From contig CANXME010001298.1 in NCBI GenBank assembly GCA_948144175.1, positions 519,614 through 583,613 on the forward strand: DNA of 64,000 bases. The letters are read 5' to 3'. Below, piece by piece: positions 12,152-23,128 of the stretch (positions are counted from its first letter, which is position 1; each line of letters starts with the position of its first letter). The notes below the pieces were generated by a model, which was given only the letters and a program-made list of their open reading frames with translations, made no database searches and was not told the DNA's origin. The position numbers and the translations under genes were made by a program. Origin of the DNA: Closterium sp. NIES-65. Lineage: Eukaryota; Streptophyta; Zygnematophyceae; Desmidiales; Closteriaceae.

Positions 12152-13225
12152 AGGTTCCCCCTTGGGAACTGTGCCTAGGGCCCACCACATCGAGTTTAAA
12201 AATTTTTTCTCTCCCGCCCGAGGCGCGCTCCGCCCGAGTCGCGCTCCGGGCTCTCACCTCGCCGAGCCGCCCTAGCGCCCCCCCCCCCTACGCCCTAGCA
12301 GCCCCTTCCCCTAGCGGCCCCGCCGCCCTTTAGTGCGGCCCCGCCGCCCGTCACAGCGGCCCCGACGCCCCGCATCGCGGCCCCGCCGCCCGTCTCTGCG
12401 GCCTCGCCGCCCGTCGCTGCGGCCCCGCCCCTACTCAGCGGCCCCGCCACCCTTCTCCTCAGCGGCCCCGTCGCCCTGCTCAGCGGCCCCGCCGCCCTAC
12501 TCAGCGGCTCCGCTGCCCTTCTCCTCAGCGGACCCGCCGCCCTACTCAGCGGCCCCGCCGCCCTACTCAGCGGCCCCGCCGCCCTTCTTCTCAGCGGCCC
12601 CGCCGCCCTTCTCCTCAACGGCCCCGCCGCCCTACTCAGCGGCCCCGCCGCCCTTCTCCTCAGCGGCCCCGCCGCCCTACTCAGCGGCCCCGCCGCCCTT
12701 CTCCTCAGCGGCCCCGCCGCCCTTCTCCTCAGCGGCCCCGCCGCCCTGCTCAGCGCCCCCCCCCCCCCGCCCTACTCAGCGGCCCCGCCGCCCTTCTGCA
12801 GCGGCCTCGCCGCCCTTCTCAGCGGCCCAGCCGCCCCTTGCACCAGCGGCCCTGCCGCCCTACACCGCGCGCGCCGCCCGAGCCGCCCGAACCGCCCGAG
12901 CCTCCCGAGCCGCCCGACCTGCCCGAGCTGCCCGAGCCGCCCGAGCCGCCCGACTCTCCTGAGCCGCCCGAGCCGCCCGACCAGCCCGAGCCGCCCGAGC
13001 TACCCGAGCCGCCCGAGCCACCCGAGCCGCCTTAGCCGCCCGAGCCGCCTGAGGAGCCGAGCCGCTGGTGCCACGGAGCCGCAGCTGCTGCAGTGCCGTC
13101 CGAGCAGCCGTGTTGCCGTGCTGCTGTACCGCTGAGCTGCCCGACCCGCCCTGCCTGGTGAGAGCACCGCTTCTGTCACTACACTGCCCCTGTCCTACAG
13201 TTGGTACTGCTAGTCCACTGTTGTC
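12152..13225 (+). repeat. B2 GC-rich leader
   Basis: After GGGCCCACCA comes about 800 bp of imperfect repeats of GCGGCCCCGCCGCCCT with TCTCCTCA spacers, then CCGAGCCGCCCGAG repeats. Long open frames here are Pro/Ala/Ser or Pro/Glu low complexity and are not annotated as genes. Confidence 0.8.
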
Positions 13226-14261
13226 ATGGCTACCCCCAGTGTTCTCGCTTGTGACGCTGAGGGTCGAGCCATTGACTTTGAGGTTTGGGTGGATGACCTG
13301 CAGCTTTTCCTACAGTGCGATAGGGCAGACGGTCTTTCCCTCTTTGACCTCACCTCTGGTGCTTCCCCTGCCCCTGCTCCCGATGCCGACGCCACTGTTC
13401 GCTCCCAGTGGGCCACTCGCGATGCTGCTGCACGTCTTGCTGTGCGTCGCCACCTGCCTACCACTGAGCGCGCGCACTTTAGCCAGTACAAGAGTGCTCA
13501 GACCTTGTAGGACGCTGTCGTTGCACGCTACTCTTCCCTTGCCACTGCTGCACTGAGCCGTCTCATGCTTCCGTACCTCTTTCCTGACCTTGCTGCCTTT
13601 CCCACAGTCGCTGACCTCATTACGCACCTCCGCACTAGTGACACTCGCTACCGCGCCGTGCTTCCTGCTGAGTTCAGCGCCAAGAACCCCCCCCCCCATG
13701 TACATCACTCTCAATTATATAGTCACCCGCCTCCCTGACTCCCTTCGTGTAGTCAGGGACCACTTCCTCTCAGTCTGTCCCACCACTCTCACTAATGACC
13801 TCCTAGAGAAGGCCCTCCTAGCGGCGGAGAAGAGCATAGTCGCTGTAGGAGCCTCTCGTGGTGACCCTCGCACCCCCATCTTTGAGGGGTGTTCCCCTTC
13901 CCCCCTGTTGCCCTCTGTCGCCTCTGCTGCTGCGGCCGACCTCGTTGGTCTTGAGTCGGTCGGTGCGGCGTCTGCCCCTAGCGGGAGACGCCGCTCTGGC
14001 AAGGGCAAGGGGGGCAAGGGCGCGGGTGGGGCTAGCGGGGGTGGTGGAGGTGGCGGTGGAGGCGGCGGGGGGAGTGGGGGTGGCGGTGGGGGTGGTGGCG
14101 GTGGTGGAGGTGGTGGTGGCAGCGGCGGAGGCGGAGGCGGCGGTGGCGGTAGCGGTGGGAGCGGAGGCGGCGGTGGCGGCGGAGGTGGAGGCGGCGGTGG
14201 TGGAGGAGGTGGAGCTGGTCGGGGTGGTTCTTCTCAGCGGAGCGGCTCCGCGAGTGGTCAG

Positions 14262-14296
<35 letters not shown>

Positions 14297-17200
14297 TGCT
14301 CGGGACATCCCCCCTCCTCAGCAGCTCCGTGAGTGGTACACGCAGCGTCAGCGTGGTGGGGGTTTTGGCCCGTGCACCTACGTCTTTCGCTCCGGCGACC
14401 GCGCGGGTGAGCGGTGTGGGGGTGCTCACCCCACCCAGCGCTGCTTTGGCCGCCTGACGGACGCTTGGCGTCAGCAGTTCCCGGAGGCTAGTGAGATTCC
14501 CCGCTGGGGAGAGCTGTCTAGGGCAGGCGTAGCTATCTTTGATCTTGACTTTGATGCTATCCTTGCTGCCATGTATGCTGTGACTATTAGTGATGAGGGT
14601 GACTGTTACCGGTGTTTTCCGCACGACCCGGGCATTGGTACTGCTGCTCTAGGTACTGGTGAGGCTGCTGCTCTAGGTGCCAGTGCGTCCGCGCCCTCAG
14701 GTGCTGGTGAGTCTGCGCTCTCAGGTACCACGTCGGCTTCGCCCTCCCTCACCTTCACACTTGACTCAGGGGCTTCTCGCTCCTTCTTTCGAGACCGCAC
14801 CACACTCACGCCGCTTGGTCGGCCAGTTGCAGTCTCTCTGGCAGACCCCTCTGGGGGTCCTGTCCTCTCTCACTTCTCCACTGTCCTCCCGTGTCCGACT
14901 GCCCCCTATGGCACCTTGTCTAGTCTTTACCTCCCCTCGTTCTCTACGAACTTGGTGAGTGGTGCTGACCTGCAGGATACGGGGGTTCACCAGTTCACTC
15001 CTGCGAGTCAGCGGGTGACCCACTGCACGGACGCTCGGACAGGCCGACACCTGGCCACGTTTACACGTCGGCCGGGGTCGAGCTGTACACCCTGACCACT
15101 GCGTCTCCCCCAGTCACTGCGTCTGGTCAGGTAGCTGCGTCGGGTCAGGTGTTAGCTGCAGCGTCCAGGTCTGGTCCTGAGTCTGCCCCCTGCTCGTGTC
15201 GCCTCTTGTCTCACGAGACTCTCCTCTGGCACCACCGTCTTGGTCACCCCTCCCTGCCTCGTCTCCAAGGCATGGCTTCCCGTGTCCTTGTCTCTAGTCT
15301 TCCCTGGTCCCTCCCTCCCCTTCCTCCGGGGCCTGGTCCTTCCTATGTCCCCTGTGTCGAGGGGCGGCTCCGAGCTGCCCCTCACTCCTCTCAGTTTCCC
15401 CCGACAGAGGCCCCGCTGCAGACGCTTCACATGGACGTGTGGGGCCCGGCCCGCGTCCGTGGACAGGGTCACGAGCGCTACTTCCTACTGGTGGTTGACG
15501 ACTACTCACGTTACACCACACTCTTCCCCTTGCGTAGCAAGGGTGATGTCACTGAGGTGTTGATCGACTGGATCCGCGCAGCTCGTCTCCAGCTCCGGAG
15601 GAGCTTCGGCTCGGACTTTCTTGTTCTGCGTCTGCACTCTGACCGAGGCGGAGAGTTCTCCTCTGGCCTTCTGCGAGCCTACTGTCGTGCGCGAGGCATC
15701 CGCCAGACCTTTACGCATCCGTACTCTCCACAGCAAAATGGGATTGCTGAGCGCCGCATTGGCATGGTCATGGACGTCGCTCGTACGTCCATGATGCATG
15801 CGGCTGCCCCCCATTTTCTGTGGCCGTTTGCGGTTCGGTACGCGGCGCATCAGATCAACCTTCACCCCAGGGTCTCCAGGCCGGAGACCTCCCCAGCCTT
15901 GCTGTGGACAGGGAAGGTCGGCGATGCGTCTGCGTTCCGTGTCTGGGGATCTCGGGCATTTGTCCGCGACTTGTCTGCGGACAAACTGTCCCCTCGTGCT
16001 GCTCCCTGTGTCCTCCTTGGCTTCCCCCCTGACGCCCCTGGGTGGCAGTTCTACCACCCCACCTCTCGTCGTGTTCTGTCCTCCCAGGACGTCACGTTCG
16101 ACGAGTCAGTACCCTACTACCGCCTCTTCCCCTACCGCACTCCTTCCCTCCCCCCGCCACCGCACTTCCTTGTGCCAGGTCCCCCCCCGGTAGACCCCCT
16201 CCCCCCTCAGGGTCCTGCCCCTTCAGGTGTGTCCCAGGTAGATGCAGTCGAGCCGGTCGAGGTTGCTGGTGACTCTGGTACTGCTGCGGGTGCTGAGCCT
16301 GGGGGTGCTGACTCTGGGGGTGCTACGACTGGGGGTGCTGAGCCTGGGGGTGCTAAGCCTGGGGGTTCTACGACTGGGGGTGCTGAGCCTGGGGGTGCTA
16401 CGACTGGGGGTGCTGAGCCTGGGGGTCCTTCGCCTGGGGGTGCTGCGTCTGGAGCTGCTGAGCCTGGGGGTGCTGAGTCTGGAGCTCCTGAGCCTGGGGG
16501 TGCGGAGCCCGAGGTCGCTGGCCCTGCTCGTGTGGCGTCTGGCGGTGCTGGGCCTGGTGGTTCTCTGGGTGCTTCGTCTCGGCGGGAGCCACTCTCTCCA
16601 CAGGAGCTGCGCGAGTGGTTTGCCCGGCGCTGGAGGCGTACTACTGGAGCTGGTGCTTCTTCGGCTGCTGAGGGTGCTGGTGCCGCCGGTCTCGGAGGTA
16701 CAAGTCCTGCGAGTGCTACTGGAGTCGGAGCTGCTGAGGGTGTTGGCACTGAGGCTACAGCTGTCAGTCCTGGCGGCGGTCCTGCTGCGGGTGCTGCTGG
16801 TGCTGCTGGAGGTGCTGGAGCTGGAGGTGTTGTTGACGCTGGTGCTGCCGCTGGGGGTGCTGGTGCTGTCCCTGCTGTGTCTGGAGTCGCCGCGCGGCCT
16901 CGGCCGTACTTTGTTCCGCTCCTTCAGCAGGTTCTTGGTTTTTCTCCTCCCTTGGAGTGTCCACCGCCTGTCCAGTTGCAGTCACAGTTACCGCCGGCCT
17001 CCCCACTGCCTTCTCCTTCTCCGTACACTGGTCCTACTGGAGGTCTTGCTGAGCGTCGTGAGCCTGCGCCTCGTCCTGCGTCGCCTGTTCGTGCTACTCG
17101 CACTAGTGGTCGCAGTTCGTGTCAGCGTCCTCCTCCTATCCCTGGCACGCACCGGATGTCTCTGCGTCCGTCCACTGCTCCTCTGCGTGCCCCTTTGCCC

Positions 17201-17670
17201 TCTCCTCCTGAGTCCTCTCTTCCTGCGCTTGCCGACCCTGAGTCGGACTCTCTTCGTGCTGCCACTCCTACTGTCACGCGTCTCCTTGCTACTGTCGTCA
17301 CTGACCCCTCCTTTGAGTCCACTGCTGCGTCTGCTCTTGTTGCTGAGCTCGTCGACTTTGCTGCTCGCTGTCGTCTAGACTACGCTGCTAGTCTTGTTGC
17401 TGAGTCTGCGTCTGTCTGTCCTCCGTCCGTCGGGGGTGAGTGTGCTCTTGGCACGGACGCCCTTGAGGACAGGCAGGAGGAGTTCCAGTGTTTGGCTGCT
17501 GCTTCACCTCATCTCGCGTCCGTACTGCATACCCCTGAGGAAGACCCGGATGCACTAGACATCCCGACTCCGCGCTCTTACGCAGAGGCCGTAGAGGGTC
17601 CCTACTCCTCTCAGTGGCAGGCAGCTATGGATGCAGAGATGGCTTCCTGGAAGTCCACAGGCACCTACGT
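13226..17670 (+). pseudogene. B2 gag-pol (copia), broken
   Basis: Gag starts at the ATG at 13226. Breaks: TAG at 13508-13510 replaces the Tyr found in B3; one extra C in a C11 run near 13687-13697 (B3 has C10) shifts the frame; a 1-base deletion near 15081 shifts it again. A poly-Gly tract of roughly 70 residues (14035-14215) and a Gln run follow, then a CX13CX3HX4C motif at about 14370-14445. Protease FTLDSGASRSFF is at 14752-14787. The pre-integrase HHRLGH motif is near 15231, and the integrase D-D-E (MDVWGP, HSDRGGEF, NGIAER) lies at 15430-15760. After a GGAEPGGA-type linker, the reverse transcriptase start is cut at about 17670. Confidence 0.88.
16270..16510 (+). repeat. 15-bp coding minisatellite in B2 linker
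   Basis: Tandem GGGGGTGCTGAGCCT-like units coding for Gly-Gly-Ala-Glu-Pro repeats between integrase and reverse transcriptase. B3 has the matching array at about 26220-26460 with a different number and order of units. Confidence 0.85.
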
Positions 17671-18164
17671 TGAACGGTAACGTGGTGCGTGCGAGCTGGC
17701 TAGTGCTACGCTGGCAGTGAGGTTCGGGCTAGTCCCGAAGCGTAGGCCGACATAGCCGGGCCAGCAGTGCGAGGTTTGGTGAAACAGTGCGCGCGAAGTC
17801 GGCGAAGCCCCGTAAGCAGTAACGGGCAAACAACGGCTGCTGCTGTACGCGATGTTGCAGGATGCGCTAAGGAATGTCGAGATAATTCCTTACACTACCC
17901 CCCCCCCCCTCAAGAAGCCCCCTCCGCTACCCGAGTGCGTGTATATCGCGGAAACCCCGGCTCCTCAGGTACACTTGCAAGGCACGGTGGTTTTCGATGT
18001 TGGCCAGGGGCACCCAGCTATCCTCAGTTGGCATGCGGTCCTTCCAGCAAACGAGGAACTCGATCCCTCTGATTCCCGTGGGGTGTCGAATCTGATGGCT
18101 CAATTTTTTTTCGGGCTCGATGATCGGCTCCGATGCAGGGCGAGTCATGGATGGCGGGTGGTGA
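17671..18164 (-). mobile_element. Gypsy remnant G2 (chromodomain tail and partial LTR)
   Basis: On the minus strand, 18148-17927 encodes a chromodomain end (FLVCWKDRMPTEDSWVP) like the one that closes G1. It is followed by a polypurine tract at about 17896-17914 and an LTR start TGTAAGGAATT at 17894. The LTR is cut at the B2 junction and the coding part is cut by a family C insertion at 18165. The LTR differs from that of G1, so this is another family. Confidence 0.7.
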
Positions 18165-18406
18165 TGTCATAATATATTTGATATATGTTCTGTATAAGCG
18201 CATGTAGTTCTAGTTGTAGTCTAGTCCCATTATTGTCCTGTGTGCTGGTGCACCACTCCCTGCATGCTTCTCCTCTATTTGTACTTGTCATTCCATAGTT
18301 GATTCACTCCTTTAGCTTGAACTTCTACTTTGCCTAAGGCTAAACCCTAGCTCCTACTCCTAACTAAGCATCCTAAGCCTAAACCTAGTTTCCTAGTATC
18401 TTGACA
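18165..18406 (+). repeat. C2 5' LTR (242 bp)
   Basis: Starts TGTCATAATATATTTG and ends CTAGTATCTTGACA. Start, end and an internal GGTGCACC correspond to the family C LTRs read on the minus strand at 54649-54909. Confidence 0.75.
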
Positions 18407-18418
18407 TGGAATAAGAGC
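18407..18418 (+). promoter_or_regulatory. C2 primer-binding site, degenerate
   Basis: TGGAATAAGAGC, two changes from TGGTATCAGAGC, directly after the LTR. Confidence 0.7.
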
Positions 18419-18469
18419 TGTTACGCTCTTGGCCTGTGGGCCCCACGTGCTTCCGCTGCTTTCCTGTCT

Positions 18470-18568
18470 GTCGCGCGCCCCGTGGCGCGCGACGCTTTTT
18501 TCTTCCTGCCACGCGCTCGGGGCGCGTGGCGGTTTTCTGCCCGCCGTGCGCCCCGAGGCGCGTGGCGG
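18470..18568 (+). other. Three GC-rich hairpins in C2 leader
   Basis: Inverted repeats: 18470-18493 (10-bp perfect stem, loop CCGT), 18508-18530 (9-bp perfect stem, loop TCGGG), 18541-18568 (12-bp stem with two G-T pairs, loop CCGA). They match the hairpin series in the TRIM-like element at 55342-55571. Confidence 0.75.
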
Positions 18569-18899
18569 CTTCCTGCCTTACGTACCACCCCGGGGACCCG
18601 TGCGTCCCCCCCCGTCAACGATTGCGTCGCCCCCCGGGAGCCCGTCGCGTCGCCCCGCAACCCCCGCTGCCTCTTCGCGACGCCCCTGCGGGACCCGCGC
18701 GGCGTCGCCCCTGCTCGTCGCGGCGCCCCCTGGATGCCGCCCCTGCTCATCGCGGCGCACCAGGGGCGCCGCCCCTGCTCGTCGCGGCGCCCCCTGGGCG
18801 CTGTCCCTACACGTCGTGGCGCGCCCCCCCCTGGCCGCCGCCTCTGCCTCCCCTGCACCCGCGCCTGCTTTGCAACAGCGCGCGGGCCTGCCCTGCACC

Positions 18900-19255
18900 A
18901 GCGACGCCGCCCCTGGAGCAGCCGCCCCTGGAGCAGCCACCCCTGAAGCAGCCGCCCCTGGCCCCTCGAGCAGCCGCCACTGCAGCTGCCGCTCCTGGCC
19001 CCTGGAGCAGCCGCACCTGCAGGTGCCCCTGGCCCCTGGAGCAGCCGCCCCTGGCCACTGGAGCAGCCGCCACTGCAGGAGCCTCCCCTGGTCCCTGGAG
19101 CAGCCGCCCTTGGAGTAGCCGCCCCTCGAGCAGCCGCCCCTGGAGCAGCCGCCAGTGCAGCAGCAGCCCCTGGCCCCTGGAGCAGCCGCCCCTGCAGCAG
19201 CCGCCCCTGGCCCCTGGAGCAGCCGACCCTGCAGCTGCCCGCGACACCGCTCCTG
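18900..19255 (+). repeat. Imperfect GC-rich minisatellite in C2 interior
   Basis: Repeats built from CCTGGAGCAGCCGCCCCTGG with CCCCTGGAGCAG variants. Open on both strands, low complexity only. Confidence 0.75.
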
Positions 19256-19354
19256 GACCCTGTGCAGCCATGGGGGGAGAGTATGGGGGTGGCGGGTGTG
19301 GGGGTGATGAGTGTGGGTGCTACCCTTCCCCTCCTCCTCCTCCCTCTTTGTCTC

Positions 19355-19734
19355 TGTGAGGATCTAGGATCGAGCTCAGAAAAGAGAATGTGAATTGAAT
19401 GAATTGAATGATCACCTGGGTACAATACGAGGCTATATATAGGCTCGACACAAGGCCCCGTAACCAGGTGTTACGCGAAGGTTCCGCGGGCCGCGTAGCG
19501 TCCCGAACAGATCTTTACCGAATTCGGTAGAAGGCAATTCGGTGGCAGCCGAAAAGGCCAGAATTCGGTGCACGCAACCTAGCTCGGTGCTATAACTATA
19601 ATAAAATATAGGAAAGCACCTAGCCTACGAAATCAAGCAATTCATGCATGCATATAATTATCCTATACTAGAAATAGCATAATAAAGTGAAGGCAAGCAA
19701 GCATAGCTGGCATAAGCCGTCGTACTCTCACACA
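19355..19734 (-). repeat. G1 3' LTR (about 380 bp)
   Basis: Bounded by inverted TGTGAG and CTCACA termini. On the sense strand a polypurine tract (GAGGGGGGGA, 19735-19744) touches the LTR start. A TATATATA stretch lies at about 19434. The exact right end is uncertain by 2 bp. Confidence 0.75.
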
Positions 19735-19742
19735 TCCCCCCC

Positions 19743-22111
19743 TCAAAGCTCGGTGGCGTGAGATACACCCTGCTTGACAAGATAGTCCTTGAGAGCACGG
19801 CGTGCGTTGCCCATATCAGCTTCTGCAACCCAACTGTCCTCAGTGGGGTCGTATCCCTTCCAGCATATCAGGAACTCGAGGGTCTTGCCGCCGCGGCGCC
19901 GATGAGAGAGAACGCGCTCAATCTCGTACTCGGGTTCATCCTGCACAAGAACAGGTGGAGGTGGCGGTAGCTGCCGTCCCTGGAACTGTTGGTTGGGGTC
20001 CTTGTAGGGTTTCAGTAGCTGCACATGGAAAGCATTGTGAAGCTTCCAAGTAGTAGGTAAGCGCAAGCGGAATGTAACTGGTGTCACCTGTGCCTCAACG
20101 AGAAAAGGACCACAGAAGCGAGGCCGGAGTTTGGATGGGAGGTGAGACAGGTTCAAGTTGCGCGTGTCAAGAAGCGCCTGATCTCCGACTGCTACTGAGT
20201 GATCACGTCGCTGACGATCGGCATACTGCTTCTGGGAGGTCTGCATCGTGGTGAGTCGTCGCTGAGTCTTCTCCCATAGCTGCTGCATGGTGGTGACGAA
20301 GTCATGTGCGGCTTGGACGTGTGACGGTGTGGTTGGCTGCTGTGGTGTGAGTGGTTCTCGTCCGTAACACAGGAAGAAAGGAGTTTTCCCTGTGGCCGCA
20401 TGTGATGCGTTGTTGTAAGCGAACCCTAGGGTCGGTAACTGTGTGTCCCAGTGGCTGAGGTCGTCCTTGCAAGCTGTGCGCAGTAACTGTTCAACCACTT
20501 GATTGAGTCGCTCTGTCTGTCCGTCAGTCTGGGGGTGGTATGCTGAAGACATTGCAAGCTTTGTCCCCAACAGTCCCATGAGCTCCTTCCAGAACTTACT
20601 GGTGAATTTTGGGTCTCTATCTGAGATGAGTGTAGCGGGGATGCCGTGGATGGTGATTATGCGGTCGAAGAAGAGGCGAGCAGTTGCTTCAGCTGTAGAT
20701 GTGGCGTTGGTCGGTATGAAGTGACCCATTTTGGAGAACTTATCGATGACTACGAGGATGGAATCGTGCCCCCGTAAGGTCGAAGGAAGTCCTGTGATAA
20801 AGTCGAGGCTAACGTCCTGCCATGGCTGCTCCGGTACGGGTAGAGGCTGAAGTAACCCTGCTTTTTTCTGCTTGCTGCTCTTCATCCGCTGGCACGTGTC
20901 GCAAGAGGTGACGAACTGCTGCACGTCTGCTGCCATCCCGGGCCAGTAGTAATACTTCGCTATCCCTGCTAACGTCTTGTTGCCCCCGAAATGTCCCGCG
21001 TAAGGTACGTCGTGAAACTCCTCCAATAGGATCTGCCGTAGCGGGGCGTAATTCGGTACCCAAATCTTTCCTGAACCCTTCCTTACACCTAAGTCTTTCT
21101 CCCACTGTAACAGCTTCTTGTTCTGTGCTGTAGCGATTTCTGCGTCCACGCAGTACCCATGTTGGAATAGACCCTTGAGCAGAGGGTTCATCCCGTCGAG
21201 CTGGATGCCTGCTACATGTCCGGGGCGGCTCAACGCGTCTGCCTTGTTGTGTAGCCCGGGCTTGTAGACGATGTCGTAGTGGAAGTGAGTTTCCAGGAAG
21301 TCCACCCACCGCACCTGTCGTCGTGAGAGCGTCGGCTGTGACTTCAGGTATTTGAGACTGCAGTGGTCAGTATAGACTGTAGTCTTGGCTCCCTCTAGGT
21401 AACACCTCCACGCCTTGAAGGCTATGACTATCGCTAAGGCTTCCTTGTCGTGAATGGGGTAGTTTAGTTCTGCTCCATGTAGCTTCTTACTGAGGCAGGC
21501 GATGGGCTGTAAACCGCGTCCGTGATCCTGCATTAGTACTGCTCCGACTGCTTGGTCACTAGCGTCTGCTTCCACCACGTAGTCCTTGTCTGGATCCGGC
21601 AAGATGAGTACTGGCGCTGTAGTCAGTGCTGTCTGTAGCTGCTCCATGGCTTGCTGATGAGGCGTAACCCATTTGTAGGGCGGTCAATGGCGCTGCTATC
21701 TTAGCGTACTGCGGCACGAACCTGTTGTAGTAGTTGGCGAAGCCTAGGAACTGCTGCAACTCCTTCACGTTCTCCGCTACTTTCCACTTTTTGACGGCTT
21801 CGATCTTCCGCGGGTCCACGTGTACGCCCTCGGCACTCACCATGTGCCCGAGAAACTGCACCTTCTTCAGGGCGAAGTCGCTCTTCGACAGTTTCACGTA
21901 GAACTTGTTTTTCCGTAGGATCTCGAACACCTTCCGCAGATGCTCCACGTGCTCCTTCATGTTCTTGGAGTAGATGAGAATGTCGTCCAGGTACACCACC
22001 ACGCACTCGTCCAGTAGGGGTCGTAAGATGTGATTCATCTCCACCTGAAACGTTGCTGGTGCGTTGCAGAGTCCGAACGGCATCACCAAGTATTCATAGG
22101 AGCCGTATCTG
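19743..22111 (-). pseudogene. G1 pol: RT-RNase H-integrase-chromodomain
   Basis: Reverse transcriptase (VMPFGLCNAPATFQ, catalytic YLDDILIYS) runs to about 21680, where a frameshift with a small deletion leads into a second frame that starts at KWVTPHQQ. RNase H begins DASDQAVGAV. Integrase has an HHCC-type zinc finger (CDTCQRMK) and a D-D-E core (DFITGLP, SDRDPKF, DGQTER). A C-terminal chromodomain (FLICWKGYDPTEDSW) places it among chromoviruses, which are known to target heterochromatin. The last 634 codons (21647-19743) are fully open and end in TGA. Confidence 0.88.
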
Positions 22112-22238
22112 TGTCAGAACATATAGCTTGTGCTTATTGTGTAGGCTATAGTGGGGTAGCTCATAATGGGTACAACCCAATTAGGGTTAGTACTTGTACT
22201 CAGTTCATTCATAGTTCATTCATTCTCGTTTCTTCTCA
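22112..22238 (+). repeat. B3 5' LTR (127 bp)
   Basis: TGTCAGAACATATAGC to GTTTCTTCTCA. It differs from the 3' copy only in GTAGCTCATAAT versus GTAGCCCATAAT. Confidence 0.95.
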
Positions 22239-22250
22239 TGGTTTCAGAGC
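22239..22250 (+). promoter_or_regulatory. B3 primer-binding site
   Basis: TGGTTTCAGAGC, one change from the initiator-tRNA-Met consensus TGGTATCAGAGC, adjacent to the LTR. Confidence 0.88.
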
Positions 22251-23128
22251 AGGTTCCCTAGTGGGAACGCTACCTAGGGCCCACCACGATTTTTTTTTCC
22301 TGCCCGGAGCGCGCCTTAGACTAGACCGAGTCGCGCGCGCCCCGTGTGCCCTCCCTACCGTCGCGCCGCCCTTTGTGGCCCCTTCCGCTGCCCGTCGACC
22401 CCACGCGCCGCCCTAGCGGCCCCTCCTTGCGCCACTCGTCGACCCCGCGCGCCGCCTTAGCGGCTCCCTGCGCCGCCCGTCGACCCCGCGCGCCGCCCTA
22501 GTGGCGCCTTACGCCACCCGTCGACCCCGCGCGCCGCCCTTGTGGCCTCGCCGCCCTTACCTACGGCCCCGCCGCCCTCACCTGCGGTCCCCGCCGCCCT
22601 CAACTGCGGCTTCGCCGCCCTTACCTACGGCCTCACCGCCCTAACCTGCGGTCCCCGCCGCCCTCAACTACGGCCTCGCCGCCCTTGCCTGCGGCCTCGC
22701 CGCCCTCACCTGCGGTCCCCGCCGCCCTCAACTGCGGCCTCGCCGCCCTTACCTGCGGCCCAACCGCCTTCCCTACAGCCCCGTCACCTGCTGCAGCGCC
22801 GCCCGCCACCTGAGCCGCCCGGGCCGCCTCACCTCGCCGGGCAGCCGACCGGCGCGCCGCCCTGCAGCAGCACGGCCGAGCCGCCCAGCAGCTGAGCAGC
22901 CGAGCAGCCGAGCCGCCCAGCAACCGAGCAGCCGAGCCGCCCTGCACCCGAGCCGCCCAGCAGCCGAGCCGCCCTGCAGTCGAGCCGCCCAGCAGCCGAG
23001 CCGCCGTGCAGCCGAGCCGCCGAGCCGCCCTACCTCCGAGCCGCCCGAGCAGCCCCGTCTGGTGAGCACAGTGCCTCTTTTCTTGCACTGCCCTTACCCT
23101 TCTGTTGCACTGCTAGTCTACTGTGGTC
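22251..23128 (+). repeat. B3 GC-rich leader
   Basis: GGGCCCACCACG is followed by repeats of CGCCGCCCT with CCTGCGGCCTCGCCGCC variants, then GAGCAGCCGAGCCGCC repeats. Same position and style as the B2 leader but different repeat units. No gene. Confidence 0.8.

Larger units (their letters stand above)
12019..17670 (+). mobile_element. Ty1/copia element B2, 3'-truncated
   Basis: Plus-strand element with 5' LTR, initiator-Met primer site, GC-rich leader, gag, protease and integrase, then a break in the reverse transcriptase N-terminus. B3 continues from the same codon for another 1.4 kb. The break adjoins gypsy-type DNA (G2). No 3' LTR is present. Confidence 0.88.
18165..19354 (+). mobile_element. 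Family C LTR element, 5' part (C2)
   Basis: LTR, degenerate primer site and GC-rich leader in plus orientation, related to the TRIM-like element at 54649-55899. No gag-pol and no 3' LTR were found. The right side stops at the LTR of gypsy G1, which probably inserted here. Confidence 0.7.
19355..22111 (-). mobile_element. Ty3/gypsy chromovirus G1, main part
   Basis: Minus-strand element: 3' LTR at 19355-19734, then pol read from right to left. Copia B3 interrupts it at 22111/22112, and its reading frame resumes at 29409 without loss of a codon once one ATCTG copy is removed. The 5' end (gag, protease, 5' LTR) is missing. Confidence 0.9.

Noticed and set aside
12333-13035. Pro/Ala/Ser-rich protein genes in B2 and B3 leaders
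   Set aside because: Low-complexity frames in the untranslated leader between primer site and gag, not conserved between B2 and B3.
18421-19425. 334-codon minus-strand frame
   Set aside because: Translation of GC-rich minisatellite in the C2 leader; opposite to the element's sense and without any domain.
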